From Gammaproteobacteria bacterium (GTDB lineage: Bacteria > Pseudomonadota > Gammaproteobacteria > UBA5861), in NCBI GenBank assembly GCA_022360445.1, contig JAKSCV010000036.1, forward strand, positions 1 through 64,000: DNA of 64,000 nt, given 5' to 3'. The position numbers and the translations under genes are program-made. Within the stretch, counting starts at the first letter, position 1, and the number at the start of each line of letters is the position of its first letter. The notes under the pieces are model-generated. The model was not told the DNA's origin, made no database searches, and saw only the letters and a list, made by a program, of their open reading frames with translations. Positions 15,906 through 24,189 of the stretch are shown here, in pieces.

Positions 15906-16831
15906 GATGGGTTTTCCTCGGATTGTTTTTTCAGGTCGGCCAGATCTTCGTCTGAGCCAATATAAGCTTCACGTAAAAATTCAGGGACACCGTCCAAGTG
16001 AAAGCCTTCGTAAGCAGTAGATTTGCGATGGTCGGGCACGGGCCACATGGATTTTTCCAGTGGTAAACCACCATCCACGCCAATAATCTGGCCTGTGATG
16101 TAGTTGGCCGCCGGGCAAAGCAGGAAAACAATGGCGGCAGAAATCTCGGATTCGGTTGCGAAGCGTTTTAGTGGCACGTCCCGATAACGTTTTTTCATCC
16201 GCGCCTTGAATGCCTCTGGATATGTATCCAGACCACTGGAGGCTACGGGGCCAGGAGCAATCGCATTGAGGCGGACGCCGGAATGTGCCCACTCCAGTGA
16301 AGCTGTTTGGGTAAAGTTTGCCACACCGGCACGCGCTGCGCCTGTGTGGCCCATTTTGGGCATGCCAAACCAGTAGGCAGCAATCACATTGATGACGGCG
16401 CCGCCGTGGTCACACATCCACTGGTTGTAGACTTCACGCGACACAAAAAAAGTACCGTATAGATTATTGCGGATGACCGCATCCCAACCTTTGTCTGAGA
16501 TGTCTTTTAACGGGCTGGGGAACTGTCCACCGGCACTGTTGACAAGTGCGTCAATACGTTTTTCTTCAACGACAATGTGCGTCACAACTTTGGCGACCTG
16601 TTCACCATTGCGGATATCACAGCTGTGCCAGCTTGAGGCAAAGCCATCAGCTTCAAGTTCGGCCGCTACTTTTTTCAGCTTTTCTTCTTTGCGGCCCACC
16701 AACACAGGCTTGGCACCCAGTGATGCTACTTCATGTGCGCAACAGCGGCCAATGCCACTGCCACCTCCGGTGATCACAATGACCTGGTCTTTAAGCATAT
16801 CTGGCCTAAAGACAGACTGGTACTCTCGCAT
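15902..16831 (-). CDS. Short-chain dehydrogenase, peroxisomal 2,4-dienoyl-CoA reductase-like
   Basis: The 309-residue Rossmann protein has the cofactor loop TGGGSGIG (21-28), the NSAGG strand, and APGPV after strand six. The classical YxxxK catalytic pair is absent: the aligned region reads MGHTGAARAGV, which matches the 2,4-dienoyl-CoA reductase branch and bacterial homologues such as AtuG. These enzymes use NADPH to reduce dienoyl-CoA esters made during unsaturated fatty-acid or terpenoid oxidation. The C-terminus extends about 40 residues past the core. It overlaps the acyl-CoA dehydrogenase start by 4 bp, so the two form an operon. Confidence 0.82.
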   Translation of the reverse strand: MREYQSVFRPDMLKDQVIVITGGGSGIGRCCAHEVASLGAKPVLVGRKEEKLKKVAAELEADGFASSWHSCDIRNGEQVAKVVTHIVVEEKRIDALVNSAGGQFPSPLKDISDKGWDAVIRNNLYGTFFVSREVYNQWMCDHGGAVINVIAAYWFGMPKMGHTGAARAGVANFTQTASLEWAHSGVRLNAIAPGPVASSGLDTYPEAFKARMKKRYRDVPLKRFATESEISAAIVFLLCPAANYITGQIIGVDGGLPLEKSMWPVPDHRKSTAYEGFHLDGVPEFLREAYIGSDEDLADLKKQSEENPS

Positions 16832-17139
16832 ACTGAGGCCTCCACCTTATGATGTTTTGTTGTTGTTTTCGTTTTAACTCAAGCATATCAAATCGTTAAA
16901 GGGCACGGTAATTTTCTGGCGATACCTCTCACAACGAGAGAGCGCGATAACAAATATACTATTTCGGACAGATGACTTTCCCGATATCGCGTCAAATGTG
17001 CAATTTGATCGAAGTCCTTGATTCATCAATGTATTTTCTCTGTACAAATCGCGACGCTCCCGTTATAAATAAATCTGTACGGCTAAAGGAACAGCAAAAA
17101 GGCTGTACACCAATAAAAACAATATTTAAGGAGGGGAGT
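16832..17139. other. Divergent intergenic region between two SDR genes
   Basis: This 308-bp AT-rich gap separates divergent genes and should hold both promoters. It contains the palindrome TTGATTCATCAA at 17018-17029 (half-sites like an FNR site but with a 2-base spacer). No gene is seen; an in-frame upstream extension of the next SDR from 16972 lacks homology and a ribosome site. Confidence 0.45.
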
Positions 17140-17931
17140 ATGGACCTTGGGTTGAGTGGTAAAGTTGCTTTAGTTACAGGGAGCCACCGGGGCACAGGGC
17201 AGGTTATTGCAGAGCGACTCGCCAGTGAAGGAGCCACGGTGATTGCACACGGTTTGGAGGAAGGTTCGGCCGATCACGTGGTCGAGGGATCTAAAGTAGA
17301 GTATGCCGTTTGGGGGGATATTCGTAATGAAGCCGGATCAGAAATTGTGGCGAAGCAGGCGTTAGCGGTTTCAGGCCGGGTAGATATTCTCATTAATAAC
17401 TATGGTATGGCAGAAAACGGCAGTTGGGCATCTGCAAGTACTCACGACTGGTTGTCGATGTATCAGGTGAATGTCTTATCGGCGGTACGCATGGTGGGGT
17501 TACTTAAAGAAGCCATGATCGATGCGGGTGGTGGGCGGATTATTCAATTGGGGACCATTGGTTCTACGCAACCGAATGCAAGGCGTCCACATTATTATGC
17601 TGCGAAAGGAGCACTTGCAAATGTAACGGTCAGTCTGGCTAAAGAACTTGCCGGTACCGGGATTACCGTTAACACCGTTTCGCCCGGGTTTATCCGTACA
17701 CCTGAGGTTGAAGCCGGGTTCCGGGCCAAGGCAAAGCGCAAAGGCTGGGGCGAGAGTTGGTATGAAATAGAAACACACATTGTCGCTGAACGTTTTCCCA
17801 ATCCTGTCGGCCGAATAGCAACCCGAGAAGAGGTGGCGGATTTAGTCTGCTTTCTCAGTAGTGCTCGCGCAGGCTTTATTAACGGGCAAAACATCCGCGT
17901 AGATGGTGGCGCAATAGATATTGTTCACTAG
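17140..17931 (+). CDS. Classical short-chain dehydrogenase/reductase
   Basis: The 263-residue protein is a classical SDR: TGSHRGTG nucleotide loop at 13-20, NNYG at about 86-89 (NNAG equivalent), catalytic Tyr152-X3-Lys156 in HYYAAKGAL, and VSPGFIRTP. It reduces or oxidises an alcohol/ketone with NAD(P). AAGGAGGGG at 17129-17137 sits just before ATG 17140. It stands alone, 308 bp from the dienoyl-CoA-reductase-like gene (divergent) and 307 bp before the sugar-type operon, so it could belong functionally to either group. Substrate is unknown. Confidence 0.85.
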   Translation: MDLGLSGKVALVTGSHRGTGQVIAERLASEGATVIAHGLEEGSADHVVEGSKVEYAVWGDIRNEAGSEIVAKQALAVSGRVDILINNYGMAENGSWASASTHDWLSMYQVNVLSAVRMVGLLKEAMIDAGGGRIIQLGTIGSTQPNARRPHYYAAKGALANVTVSLAKELAGTGITVNTVSPGFIRTPEVEAGFRAKAKRKGWGESWYEIETHIVAERFPNPVGRIATREEVADLVCFLSSARAGFINGQNIRVDGGAIDIVH

Positions 17932-18238
17932 CTCATAATTGTTGGCAGTGAGCTGGCCGCAGTTAGAGGACTGTTGTACTGAAATTGAAGGCCTGCTCGC
18001 TCCCAAAAGTCCATGGTTTGAGCGAACTTGTGATAGAAATCTCAAGTACACATTTCTCTTTGTCGAACCCTGATCTAGATCAATATGTTACTGAGGCGAA
18101 GTCTTAGACTGATTGGTTTTCAGCATCATGCCTGGAACACCTGAGTTAAGGCTTTGCGCGTGACTGATTTTATCTTCTATTCTATAAAATAAAGCAGACA
18201 TCTATGGATAGACTGCGACAGCCAGGAGGTAAGTAAAC
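17932..18238. other. Intergenic region upstream of the sugar-type operon
   Basis: No gene is seen in these 307 bp. The FNR-like palindrome at 18070-18083 is the only notable motif, and a ribosome site (CAGGAGG, 18224-18230) closes the region before the Gfo/Idh/MocA gene. Confidence 0.45.
18070..18083. promoter_or_regulatory. FNR/Anr-like operator, one mismatch
   Basis: CTGATCTAGATCAA matches TTGAT-N4-ATCAA except at the first base and contains the exact palindrome TGATCTAGATCA. It lies 155 bp before the Gfo/Idh/MocA start and may control the five-gene operon. It echoes the perfect site at 2309. Binding is inferred. Confidence 0.4.
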
Positions 18239-19273
18239 ATGAGCGAACCACTGAAAATAGGCATTATTGGCCTGGGTAAGATGGGCGGCATCCGCGCCAA
18301 GACCATTCGTGAGCATGATGACACCGTTTTGGTGTGCGGCACGGACCCCAACCCTCCGGCCAAGGGTTATGAAGACATGGAAATTGTGCCGGACTATCAA
18401 GCCGTGATTCATGCGGATGTTGACGCCGTTGTGGTGTGTACGCCGAATCGTTTCATTCCCGACGTTGTCGAAGCGGCACTGGACGCCGGAAAGCATGTCT
18501 TTTGTGAAAAGCCGCCGGGCCGAAACATGGCGGATATTGAGCGGATCATGGCGGCTGAACAGCGCAACCCCGGGTTGGCGCTCAAAGTGGGTTTTAATCA
18601 CCGTTACCACTACGGCATTCTGGAGGCGAAAAAAATCGTCGACAGTGGAGAGTATGGCAAGATTCTGTGGATGCGCGGGGTGTACGGTAAAGCCCAAGGG
18701 TCCGGTAATCCCAACGAGTGGCGCAATAGCCCGCAGCTCGCCGGAGGTGGCATTTTGTTTGATCAGGGCATTCACATGCTGGATTTATTTCGTCACTTTT
18801 GTGGCGACTTTACCGAAATCAAAAGCATGTGCACCACAGCCTTTTGGGATGTGCCACAGGAAGACAACGCCTTCGCTCTGTTGAGAGACGACGCCGGGCG
18901 CATCGCGATGTTGCACAGCTCATTCACCCAGTGGAAGCACAAATTCTGTCTTGAAATCTATATGGAAGACGGCTATGTCATGGTCGATGGGATGCCCTCA
19001 TCGACGCGCAGTTATCGCGATGAATGGATCATTCACGCACGCAAACACACCGGCTACGCCATTGGCAACCCGCATGAAAACGCCACTTTCTGCAATACCG
19101 ATCCATCATGGGACATGGAAATGGCGGAGTTTATCGACTGCATTCGCACGGGCAAACCGGTACAGAATGGCACCTCGCGCGATGCTTACGAAGTGATGAA
19201 ACTGGTCTTCGGTATTTACGATGCAGACGACAGCTTCACCGCGCCACCCGAAATTCAAACGCAAAACGGGTAA
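18239..19273 (+). CDS. Gfo/Idh/MocA-family oxidoreductase
   Basis: The 344-residue protein has the N-terminal NAD-binding fold (GIIGLGKMGG, 8-17) and the family motif CEKPPG with catalytic Lys91, followed by the C-terminal substrate domain with DQGIHMLDL, whose histidine is the usual catalytic partner. Relatives oxidise or reduce sugars, inositols, sugar lactones or sugar phosphates. It opens a five-gene operon; the next gene starts 6 bp after its stop. Together with the lactonase two genes on, it may oxidise a pyranose or sugar phosphate to a lactone. The particular substrate is not visible. Confidence 0.85.
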   Translation: MSEPLKIGIIGLGKMGGIRAKTIREHDDTVLVCGTDPNPPAKGYEDMEIVPDYQAVIHADVDAVVVCTPNRFIPDVVEAALDAGKHVFCEKPPGRNMADIERIMAAEQRNPGLALKVGFNHRYHYGILEAKKIVDSGEYGKILWMRGVYGKAQGSGNPNEWRNSPQLAGGGILFDQGIHMLDLFRHFCGDFTEIKSMCTTAFWDVPQEDNAFALLRDDAGRIAMLHSSFTQWKHKFCLEIYMEDGYVMVDGMPSSTRSYRDEWIIHARKHTGYAIGNPHENATFCNTDPSWDMEMAEFIDCIRTGKPVQNGTSRDAYEVMKLVFGIYDADDSFTAPPEIQTQNG

Positions 19274-19279
19274 CGCGAC

Positions 19280-20224
19280 ATGGCAGACAGTACACCCATC
19301 GCCGTGACGTCCCGCTCGTTCAGTCGCCACCCAGTGCTGCGGGCGGAGCTACTCGAACGTTATTCCAATGTCCGGTTTAACGACGAAGGCGTATCCCTCA
19401 GCGGTCAGGCACTGATCGATTTTGCCCAGGGCCGCAAGAAACTCATTACCGCACTGGAGACCATCGACGAGGCGTTTCTGGCCGGTGTGCCGGAGCTGGA
19501 AGCCATCGGCAAGTACGGCGTCGGCACCGATATGATCGACAAGGCCGCGCTGGCGCGTCACGGCGTGCGCCTGGGTTGGACTGGCGGGGTCAATCGCCGG
19601 TCTGTGTCCGAGCTGGTGATTACCTTTGCCATCTCATTGCTGCGCCACGTGCCTAGGTCCAACCTCGAAATCCGCAACGGCGAGTGGAAAAACAACAAGG
19701 GCCGCCAATTGTCCGAACGCACCGTCGGCATCATCGGTTGTGGCCACATCGGCAAAGATCTGACGCCCCTTTTGAGAGCCTTTGGCTGCACGGTGTTGGC
19801 ACACGATATTCTTGATTTCCCGGAGTTCTACGCTGACCATCAGGTAGAAGCTGTGAGCCTGGAAGAACTGCTCCAGCGGTCGGATATCGTCACGCTGCAT
19901 GTCCCGTTGGACGACAGTACCCGTAATCTGTTGTCGTCGGAACGCTTGGCATTGATGAAACCCGATGCCTTGTTGATCAACGCGGCGCGCGGTGGTCTGG
20001 TCGATGAAGCCGCACTCAAGGCGATGCTCATCGACGGACGCTTGGCTGGCGCTGGGTTTGATGTCTTTGCCATTGAGCCGCCCGAGGATTACAGCTTGAT
20101 GCAACTGCCGAATTTTCTCGCCACGCCTCACATTGGCGGCAGCTCCGAAGAAGCCATTCTGGCGATGGGGCGCTCAGCCATTCGCGGGTTGGACGAAAAC
20201 GCCATTCCCGACGTATCTGTATGA
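19280..20224 (+). CDS. D-2-hydroxyacid dehydrogenase (SerA-like)
   Basis: This 314-residue NAD-dependent dehydrogenase has GIIGCGHIGKDL as nucleotide loop, SDIVTLHVPLDDSTRNLL, NAARGGLVDEAAL (substrate Arg region), and TPHIGGSS with the catalytic histidine. It interconverts a D-2-hydroxyacid and a 2-oxoacid. GVGTDMIDKAALARHGVRL near residue 75 is of the 3-phosphoglycerate dehydrogenase type, but no ACT domain follows. Its stop overlaps the lactonase start by 4 bp. In this operon it may reduce or oxidise a sugar-acid or a small product of the aldolase. Confidence 0.83.
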   Translation: MADSTPIAVTSRSFSRHPVLRAELLERYSNVRFNDEGVSLSGQALIDFAQGRKKLITALETIDEAFLAGVPELEAIGKYGVGTDMIDKAALARHGVRLGWTGGVNRRSVSELVITFAISLLRHVPRSNLEIRNGEWKNNKGRQLSERTVGIIGCGHIGKDLTPLLRAFGCTVLAHDILDFPEFYADHQVEAVSLEELLQRSDIVTLHVPLDDSTRNLLSSERLALMKPDALLINAARGGLVDEAALKAMLIDGRLAGAGFDVFAIEPPEDYSLMQLPNFLATPHIGGSSEEAILAMGRSAIRGLDENAIPDVSV

Positions 20225-20901
20225 CAGTGAACGAATGCCCATTTGCAGATATCGAAGCCGCGGCAACAGCACTTGCGGCCGATTTGGCCACAACTCTGCG
20301 CACAGCCATTGATGCGCGAGGAAGCGCGGTATTGGCCGTGTCAGGTGGGCGCACACCGGCGCATGTGTTTCAGCGCTTGCGTGATGAGCCGCTGGATTGG
20401 GGTCGCGTCACGGTGACGCTGATCGACGAGCGCTGGGTACCCCCAACGCACGCGGACAGCAACGAAAAATTAGTACGCGACCATCTGTTACAAGGGCTTG
20501 CGGCCAAGGCAACGTTTATTCCCTTGTACGGCGGTGAGGCGTCTCCGATGGCCGGTCAGCCAGCCTGTGAAGCACGCTTGGCGAAGCTGGCGCAGATTGA
20601 TGCGGCGTACTTGGGTATGGGGCCGGATGGGCATTTTGCCTCGCTGTTTCCCGGCGACGCGGCGCTGGATGTGCGCGACGGATGTTGCGTTGCCGTGCCT
20701 GAAACACCGCAGCGAGTGGCGCGCATGAGCCTCACGGCACCGCTGATTTGTGCCGCCCGACACCTGTGTCTGCTGTATGCCGGTGACGACAAGCATGAGG
20801 TCTATCAGCAGGCGCGGCAGCCGGGTGATTATCACGAGTTGCCGCTGCGCTTGTTGTTTGACCATGCCCAAGGGCCGGTCGAAGTTTTGCGGGTGGCTTA
20901 A
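20221..20901 (+). CDS. 6-phosphogluconolactonase-like lactonase
   Basis: The 226-residue protein has the three signatures of 6-phosphogluconolactonase: SGGRTPAHVFQRL, LIDERWVPPTHADSNEKLVR and LGMGPDGHFASLFPGD. These hydrolyse a phosphosugar lactone. There is no zwf or edd/gnd neighbour; it lies inside an operon of a Gfo/Idh/MocA dehydrogenase, hydroxyacid dehydrogenase, aldolase and SIS isomerase, so its natural substrate may be a different phosphosugar lactone. ATGA overlap with the gene before indicates coupling. Family call is strong; the gene symbol pgl is withheld because of context. Confidence 0.85.
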   Translation: MTVNECPFADIEAAATALAADLATTLRTAIDARGSAVLAVSGGRTPAHVFQRLRDEPLDWGRVTVTLIDERWVPPTHADSNEKLVRDHLLQGLAAKATFIPLYGGEASPMAGQPACEARLAKLAQIDAAYLGMGPDGHFASLFPGDAALDVRDGCCVAVPETPQRVARMSLTAPLICAARHLCLLYAGDDKHEVYQQARQPGDYHELPLRLLFDHAQGPVEVLRVA

Positions 20902-20965
20902 TCAAAACGATCACAAACGACGATTCCTCTAACCCAATTCTATTCACACACTGGAGCATCTGCTG

Positions 20966-21757
20966 ATGAGAAAAAACACAGTCAAGGAAATCTGGCAAAG
21001 CGGTGGTGCGGTACTGAACGGCTGGTGTTCCATTCCCAGTTCGTTCTCTGCCGAAATCATGGCCCACCAAGGCTTCGATTCGATCACCATCGACATGCAA
21101 CACGGCTTGGTTGACTACCAAACCGCAACGACTATGTTGCAGGCGATTTCCACCACTTCGGTGATTCCGTTCACTCGCGTGCCATGGAATGACCCCGGCT
21201 TTATCATGAAAGCGCTGGATGCCGGCTCCTATGGCATTATCTGCCCGATGATCAATACCGTCGAAGAGGCGGAAAAACTCGTGGCCGCGTGTAAATATCC
21301 GCCGGTCGGATTCCGCAGCTTTGGCCCGATCCGCGCCAAATATTACGCCGGTGGCGCCACGCACGGCGGCGGCGATTACCACAACCATGCCAATGACGAG
21401 ACGCTGGTGATTCCACAAATCGAAACCCGTGAAGCCATTGCCAATCTTGACGACATTCTGCAGGTGCCCGGCATCGGCGGCATTTACGTCGGGCCTTCCG
21501 ATTTGGCAATGGCACTCGGTTCGGAACCGCGTAAAGGCCAAAATGACCCCAACGTCGTTGAGGCGCGCAAAACCATTCTCGAAGCCTGCAAACATCACGG
21601 CATTCCGGCGGGCATTCACACCAACTCCACAGACGTTGCAGTCAACATGATTAAACAGGGCTTTCAGCTCACCTCTGTCCAAAGCGACGACCGTTTCCTC
21701 ATGGCTATGGCCAAGCAGGAAGTCGGCGCGATTCGCAAAGCGCTCGAAGACAATTGA
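20966..21757 (+). CDS. HpcH/HpaI-family class II aldolase
   Basis: The 263-residue barrel protein matches the HpcH/HpaI aldolases, which cleave 4-hydroxy-2-oxoacids to pyruvate and an aldehyde. IDMQHGLVDYQ (catalytic His), GFRSFGPIRA, IPQIETREA (metal Glu) and VGPSDLAMALG (metal Asp) occur in family order. It starts at ATG 20966 after CTGGAG. No 2-keto-3-deoxy acid dehydratase is encoded here, so the 2-oxoacid must be made another way. It is 64 bp after the lactonase and 10 bp before the SIS gene. Confidence 0.85.
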   Translation: MRKNTVKEIWQSGGAVLNGWCSIPSSFSAEIMAHQGFDSITIDMQHGLVDYQTATTMLQAISTTSVIPFTRVPWNDPGFIMKALDAGSYGIICPMINTVEEAEKLVAACKYPPVGFRSFGPIRAKYYAGGATHGGGDYHNHANDETLVIPQIETREAIANLDDILQVPGIGGIYVGPSDLAMALGSEPRKGQNDPNVVEARKTILEACKHHGIPAGIHTNSTDVAVNMIKQGFQLTSVQSDDRFLMAMAKQEVGAIRKALEDN

Positions 21758-21767
21758 GGATCATGTG

Positions 21768-22388
21768 ATGACGTTTCCCGACAACAAATTCAGCCACATC
21801 AGCGAGTACGCCACCGCGTATTTCAACGAAGTTACCCAAGCATCCGCAACGGTTGATGGCGAAAAACTTCAGCAAGCGGCGGATATTCTGACCCAAGTTT
21901 ATTCCGTCGGTGGGCAGGTGTACTCCTGCGGCAACGGCGGTTCGGCCGCCATCGCCAACCATTTGGTTTGCGACCATTGCAAGCTGGTCCAAACTGACAC
22001 AGATCTGACACCCCGTATCGTCTCTTTGAGCACCACCGTGGAGATGATCACTGCGATTGGTAACGACATTTCCTACGACGAAGTGTTTGCCTACCAGCTC
22101 AGCTCATTAGCCAAACCCGGTGACGCGCTGATGACCATCAGTTCATCCGGCGACTCGCCGAATATTATCCGCGCCATTGAAGTGGCGAAAGACGTGGGCA
22201 TACCCGTGATCGCTATGTCCGGCTTTACCGGTGGCCGCTCGGCCAAAATGGCTGACGTCAGCCTGCATGTGGATGCGAATAATTACGGCGTCATCGAAGA
22301 TGTGCATCAGTCACTCATGCATTTGCTGGCCCAGTACGTCCGCCAGGCGCACATGGGCGAGGATGTGATCAAACAACGCAAGTTTTAG
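21768..22388 (+). CDS. SIS-domain sugar isomerase, GmhA-like
   Basis: The 206-residue protein is a single SIS domain. SCGNGGSAAIANHLVCDH and the later ISSSGDSPNIIRAIEVAK are the phosphosugar-binding loops of phosphoheptose isomerase (GmhA) relatives. Start ATG 21768 is preferred over the GTG directly before it; GAGGA lies about ten bases upstream. The context (catabolic-looking operon, no other heptose genes) argues against lipopolysaccharide heptose synthesis and for isomerisation of another phosphosugar. No kinase gene is present. Confidence 0.82.
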   Translation: MTFPDNKFSHISEYATAYFNEVTQASATVDGEKLQQAADILTQVYSVGGQVYSCGNGGSAAIANHLVCDHCKLVQTDTDLTPRIVSLSTTVEMITAIGNDISYDEVFAYQLSSLAKPGDALMTISSSGDSPNIIRAIEVAKDVGIPVIAMSGFTGGRSAKMADVSLHVDANNYGVIEDVHQSLMHLLAQYVRQAHMGEDVIKQRKF

Positions 22389-22425
22389 GTGCGAAAAGGT
22401 TCTGAACAGGCCCTAAAAAGCTGGT

Positions 22426-22455
22426 ACAGGGTTTGTAGTCCTGTGTTGGTTTTTT
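22426..22455 (+). terminator. Possible intrinsic terminator of the sugar-type operon
   Basis: ACAGG (22426-22430) pairs with CCTGT (22440-22444), and a T6 tract ends at 22455 after GTTGG. The stem is short. TGTGTTGGTTTTTT occurs here at 22442-22455 and again at 22471-22484, an unexplained direct repeat that reaches into the 3' end of the convergent gene. Confidence 0.4.
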
Positions 22456-22459
22456 GTGC

Positions 22460-23434
22460 TCACTCTAAAATGTGTTGGTTTTTTACTGTGCTGTGATCAA
22501 TCGCCTCGTTTCTGAGTACAGACAATATATTTTTCGCTGCGCCCATACCCATGTTCGTAAGTGATAAGTCCGATGAGCCGCCAACATGCGGTGTGATGAT
22601 GACATTGTCCCGTTTCAGTAACGGGTGGTCGGCGGGCGGTGGTTCTGTAGTTAAGGTATCCAACGCGGCACCGGCAATGTGCCCAGTTTGCAGGGCGTTG
22701 GCAAGATCCTGTTCTTCAATTATGGCGCCCCGTGCTGTGTTGATGAGGTAAACACCGCGTTTCATCCGTGCAATGTTATCGGCATTGATCAGCCCGGTGG
22801 TTTCAGGTGTGAGCGGGCAATGCAGGCTGATGATATCGGATTTTTCATAGATGACGTTCCATGAGTCGACCTGGCTTGCATGAGCGGGCAGGTCCATTTT
22901 TTGCTGAGAGCGGCGGCAAACCAGGGCACTCACACCGAAGGGTTCCATGAGTTGGAGAAGCCGTTTTGCAATGGGTCCGTAGCCGATCAGGCCAATGGTT
23001 TTGCCTTTAAGCTCCAAGCCAGCATAGCTTTTTTTATCAAAGGTGCCTTTTTTGACACGTGTGTTTTCAAATGGGATATCGCGTGTTAATGCGAGGATGA
23101 GCGCCAAGGTGTGTTCCGCGACGGACTCGAAGTTGGCGCCGGGTGTGAGCATAACGGGAATGCTCAACGATGTGGCATGGTCCACATCAATATTGTCCAG
23201 CCCTACGCCGTGTTTACAAATGACTTTGAGTGATGGGGCGGCGTTTTGCACATCTGGTGTGATTTTTCCTTGACGAACAATCAGTGCGTGGGGGTCAAAG
23301 GCGGCTATTTTGGCTGCAAGCTCTTCCGGTGTGTCTTGTGGGGTCCCTTGCGCCAGGGTGCAATGGTTGTTTTCCAGAAATTGTCGGGCGACTTCGGAAA
23401 TGCCCGAGCCTGTCATAAAAACTCGAAAGTGCAT
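22460..23434 (-). CDS. D-2-hydroxyacid dehydrogenase (phosphoglycerate dehydrogenase-like)
   Basis: This 324-residue enzyme has CKHGVGLDNIDVDHATSL, the nucleotide loop GLIGYGPIAKRLL, NTARGAIIEEQDLANAL and TPHVGGSSD with catalytic His. It oxidises D-2-hydroxyacids or reduces 2-oxoacids. It resembles the dehydrogenase at 19280 only at family level, so the two are not recent duplicates. ATG 23434 is preferred; an in-frame TTG four codons earlier lacks a better ribosome site. It is convergent with the sugar-type operon and may act in the same pathway. Confidence 0.82.
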   Translation of the reverse strand: MHFRVFMTGSGISEVARQFLENNHCTLAQGTPQDTPEELAAKIAAFDPHALIVRQGKITPDVQNAAPSLKVICKHGVGLDNIDVDHATSLSIPVMLTPGANFESVAEHTLALILALTRDIPFENTRVKKGTFDKKSYAGLELKGKTIGLIGYGPIAKRLLQLMEPFGVSALVCRRSQQKMDLPAHASQVDSWNVIYEKSDIISLHCPLTPETTGLINADNIARMKRGVYLINTARGAIIEEQDLANALQTGHIAGAALDTLTTEPPPADHPLLKRDNVIITPHVGGSSDLSLTNMGMGAAKNILSVLRNEAIDHSTVKNQHILE

Positions 23435-23479
23435 GTGCTTATCCAATCATCAGTGAGAAGTCATCTTATATCGCATGTT

Positions 23480-24148
23480 TTAAGAAGTGGGTTTGATATC
23501 GGTCACAATGTCGTGTTGCGCAAAAAGGGTGTTCAGTTGTGCCTGTAGTGCGCGATAGCTGCCGGAAAAAAAGTGGTCTCCCTCTGTGATCGCATGCAGC
23601 GAGGTGGTGTCGCCAAGCCATGTTTGGAGCGCTTCTGCTTCAACCAAAGGGTCATTAGAGCCGTAGATAATGTCGACTGGAACAGGGATGTCCACTTTGG
23701 GTGGATAGTCCAGAACAGTCATCGGCGGAGCGATGAGCAGGGCCTGTGCAACAGGTAGACAAAGGTCTGCGCTTGCGAGCGCCTGGCTGACAATCCATGA
23801 ACCAAAGGAGTAGCCCACCAACCAGAGCGGCCGCTCTGGTTGGTGGTGTTTTAACCACCTAACAACCGCCAATAGGTCTTCTGTTTCGCCCTGACCGCCA
23901 CTGTATTGGCCTGCGCTTTGCCCGACACCTCGGAAGTTAAAACGGAGACACGTCGCATGCGCGGTTGAGCCAAAAAACTCGCAACAGGTGGTGACAACGC
24001 CATCTTTCAGAGTACCGCCGTACTGAGGGTGCGGGTGGCAGATAATGACACTGAGCTGGCACGAGGCTTTCGGCTGTGTGATGGCCGCTTCCAGTTTTCC
24101 GGCAGGCCCTTCGATCATCAATTGAGTACTGGTCATTGCTTGTTGCAT
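23480..24148 (-). CDS. Alpha/beta hydrolase of the dienelactone-hydrolase-like CocE/YfhR group
   Basis: The 222-residue protein has ICHPHPQYGGTLKDGVV (oxyanion region), the nucleophile elbow GYSFGS, an acid-containing IIYGSNDPLVEA and a final histidine in EGDHFFSG. It is a soluble serine hydrolase of unknown substrate. CHPHPxxGG is typical of a group often annotated as alpha/beta superfamily hydrolases in gammaproteobacteria. ATG 24148 has AGGCAAACC upstream. No operon partner is obvious; the endolysin-like gene lies 41 bp upstream. Confidence 0.78.
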   Translation of the reverse strand: MQQAMTSTQLMIEGPAGKLEAAITQPKASCQLSVIICHPHPQYGGTLKDGVVTTCCEFFGSTAHATCLRFNFRGVGQSAGQYSGGQGETEDLLAVVRWLKHHQPERPLWLVGYSFGSWIVSQALASADLCLPVAQALLIAPPMTVLDYPPKVDIPVPVDIIYGSNDPLVEAEALQTWLGDTTSLHAITEGDHFFSGSYRALQAQLNTLFAQHDIVTDIKPTS

Positions 24149-24189
24149 TTGGTTTGCCTGTCAAATTCGGGTTCCGTTTTTGGATGGCG

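Noticed and set aside
10369-16831. Acyclic terpene utilisation (atu) cluster
   Set aside because: AtuD- and AtuG-like genes occur, but geranyl-CoA carboxylase and isohexenylglutaconyl-CoA hydratase genes are missing from the window.
17140-22388. Sulfoquinovose (sulfo-ED) degradation cluster
   Set aside because: An SDR, lactonase and aldolase are present, but there is no sulfoquinovosidase, dehydratase, sulfolactaldehyde dehydrogenase or sulfonate exporter, and the aldolase is of HpaI type.
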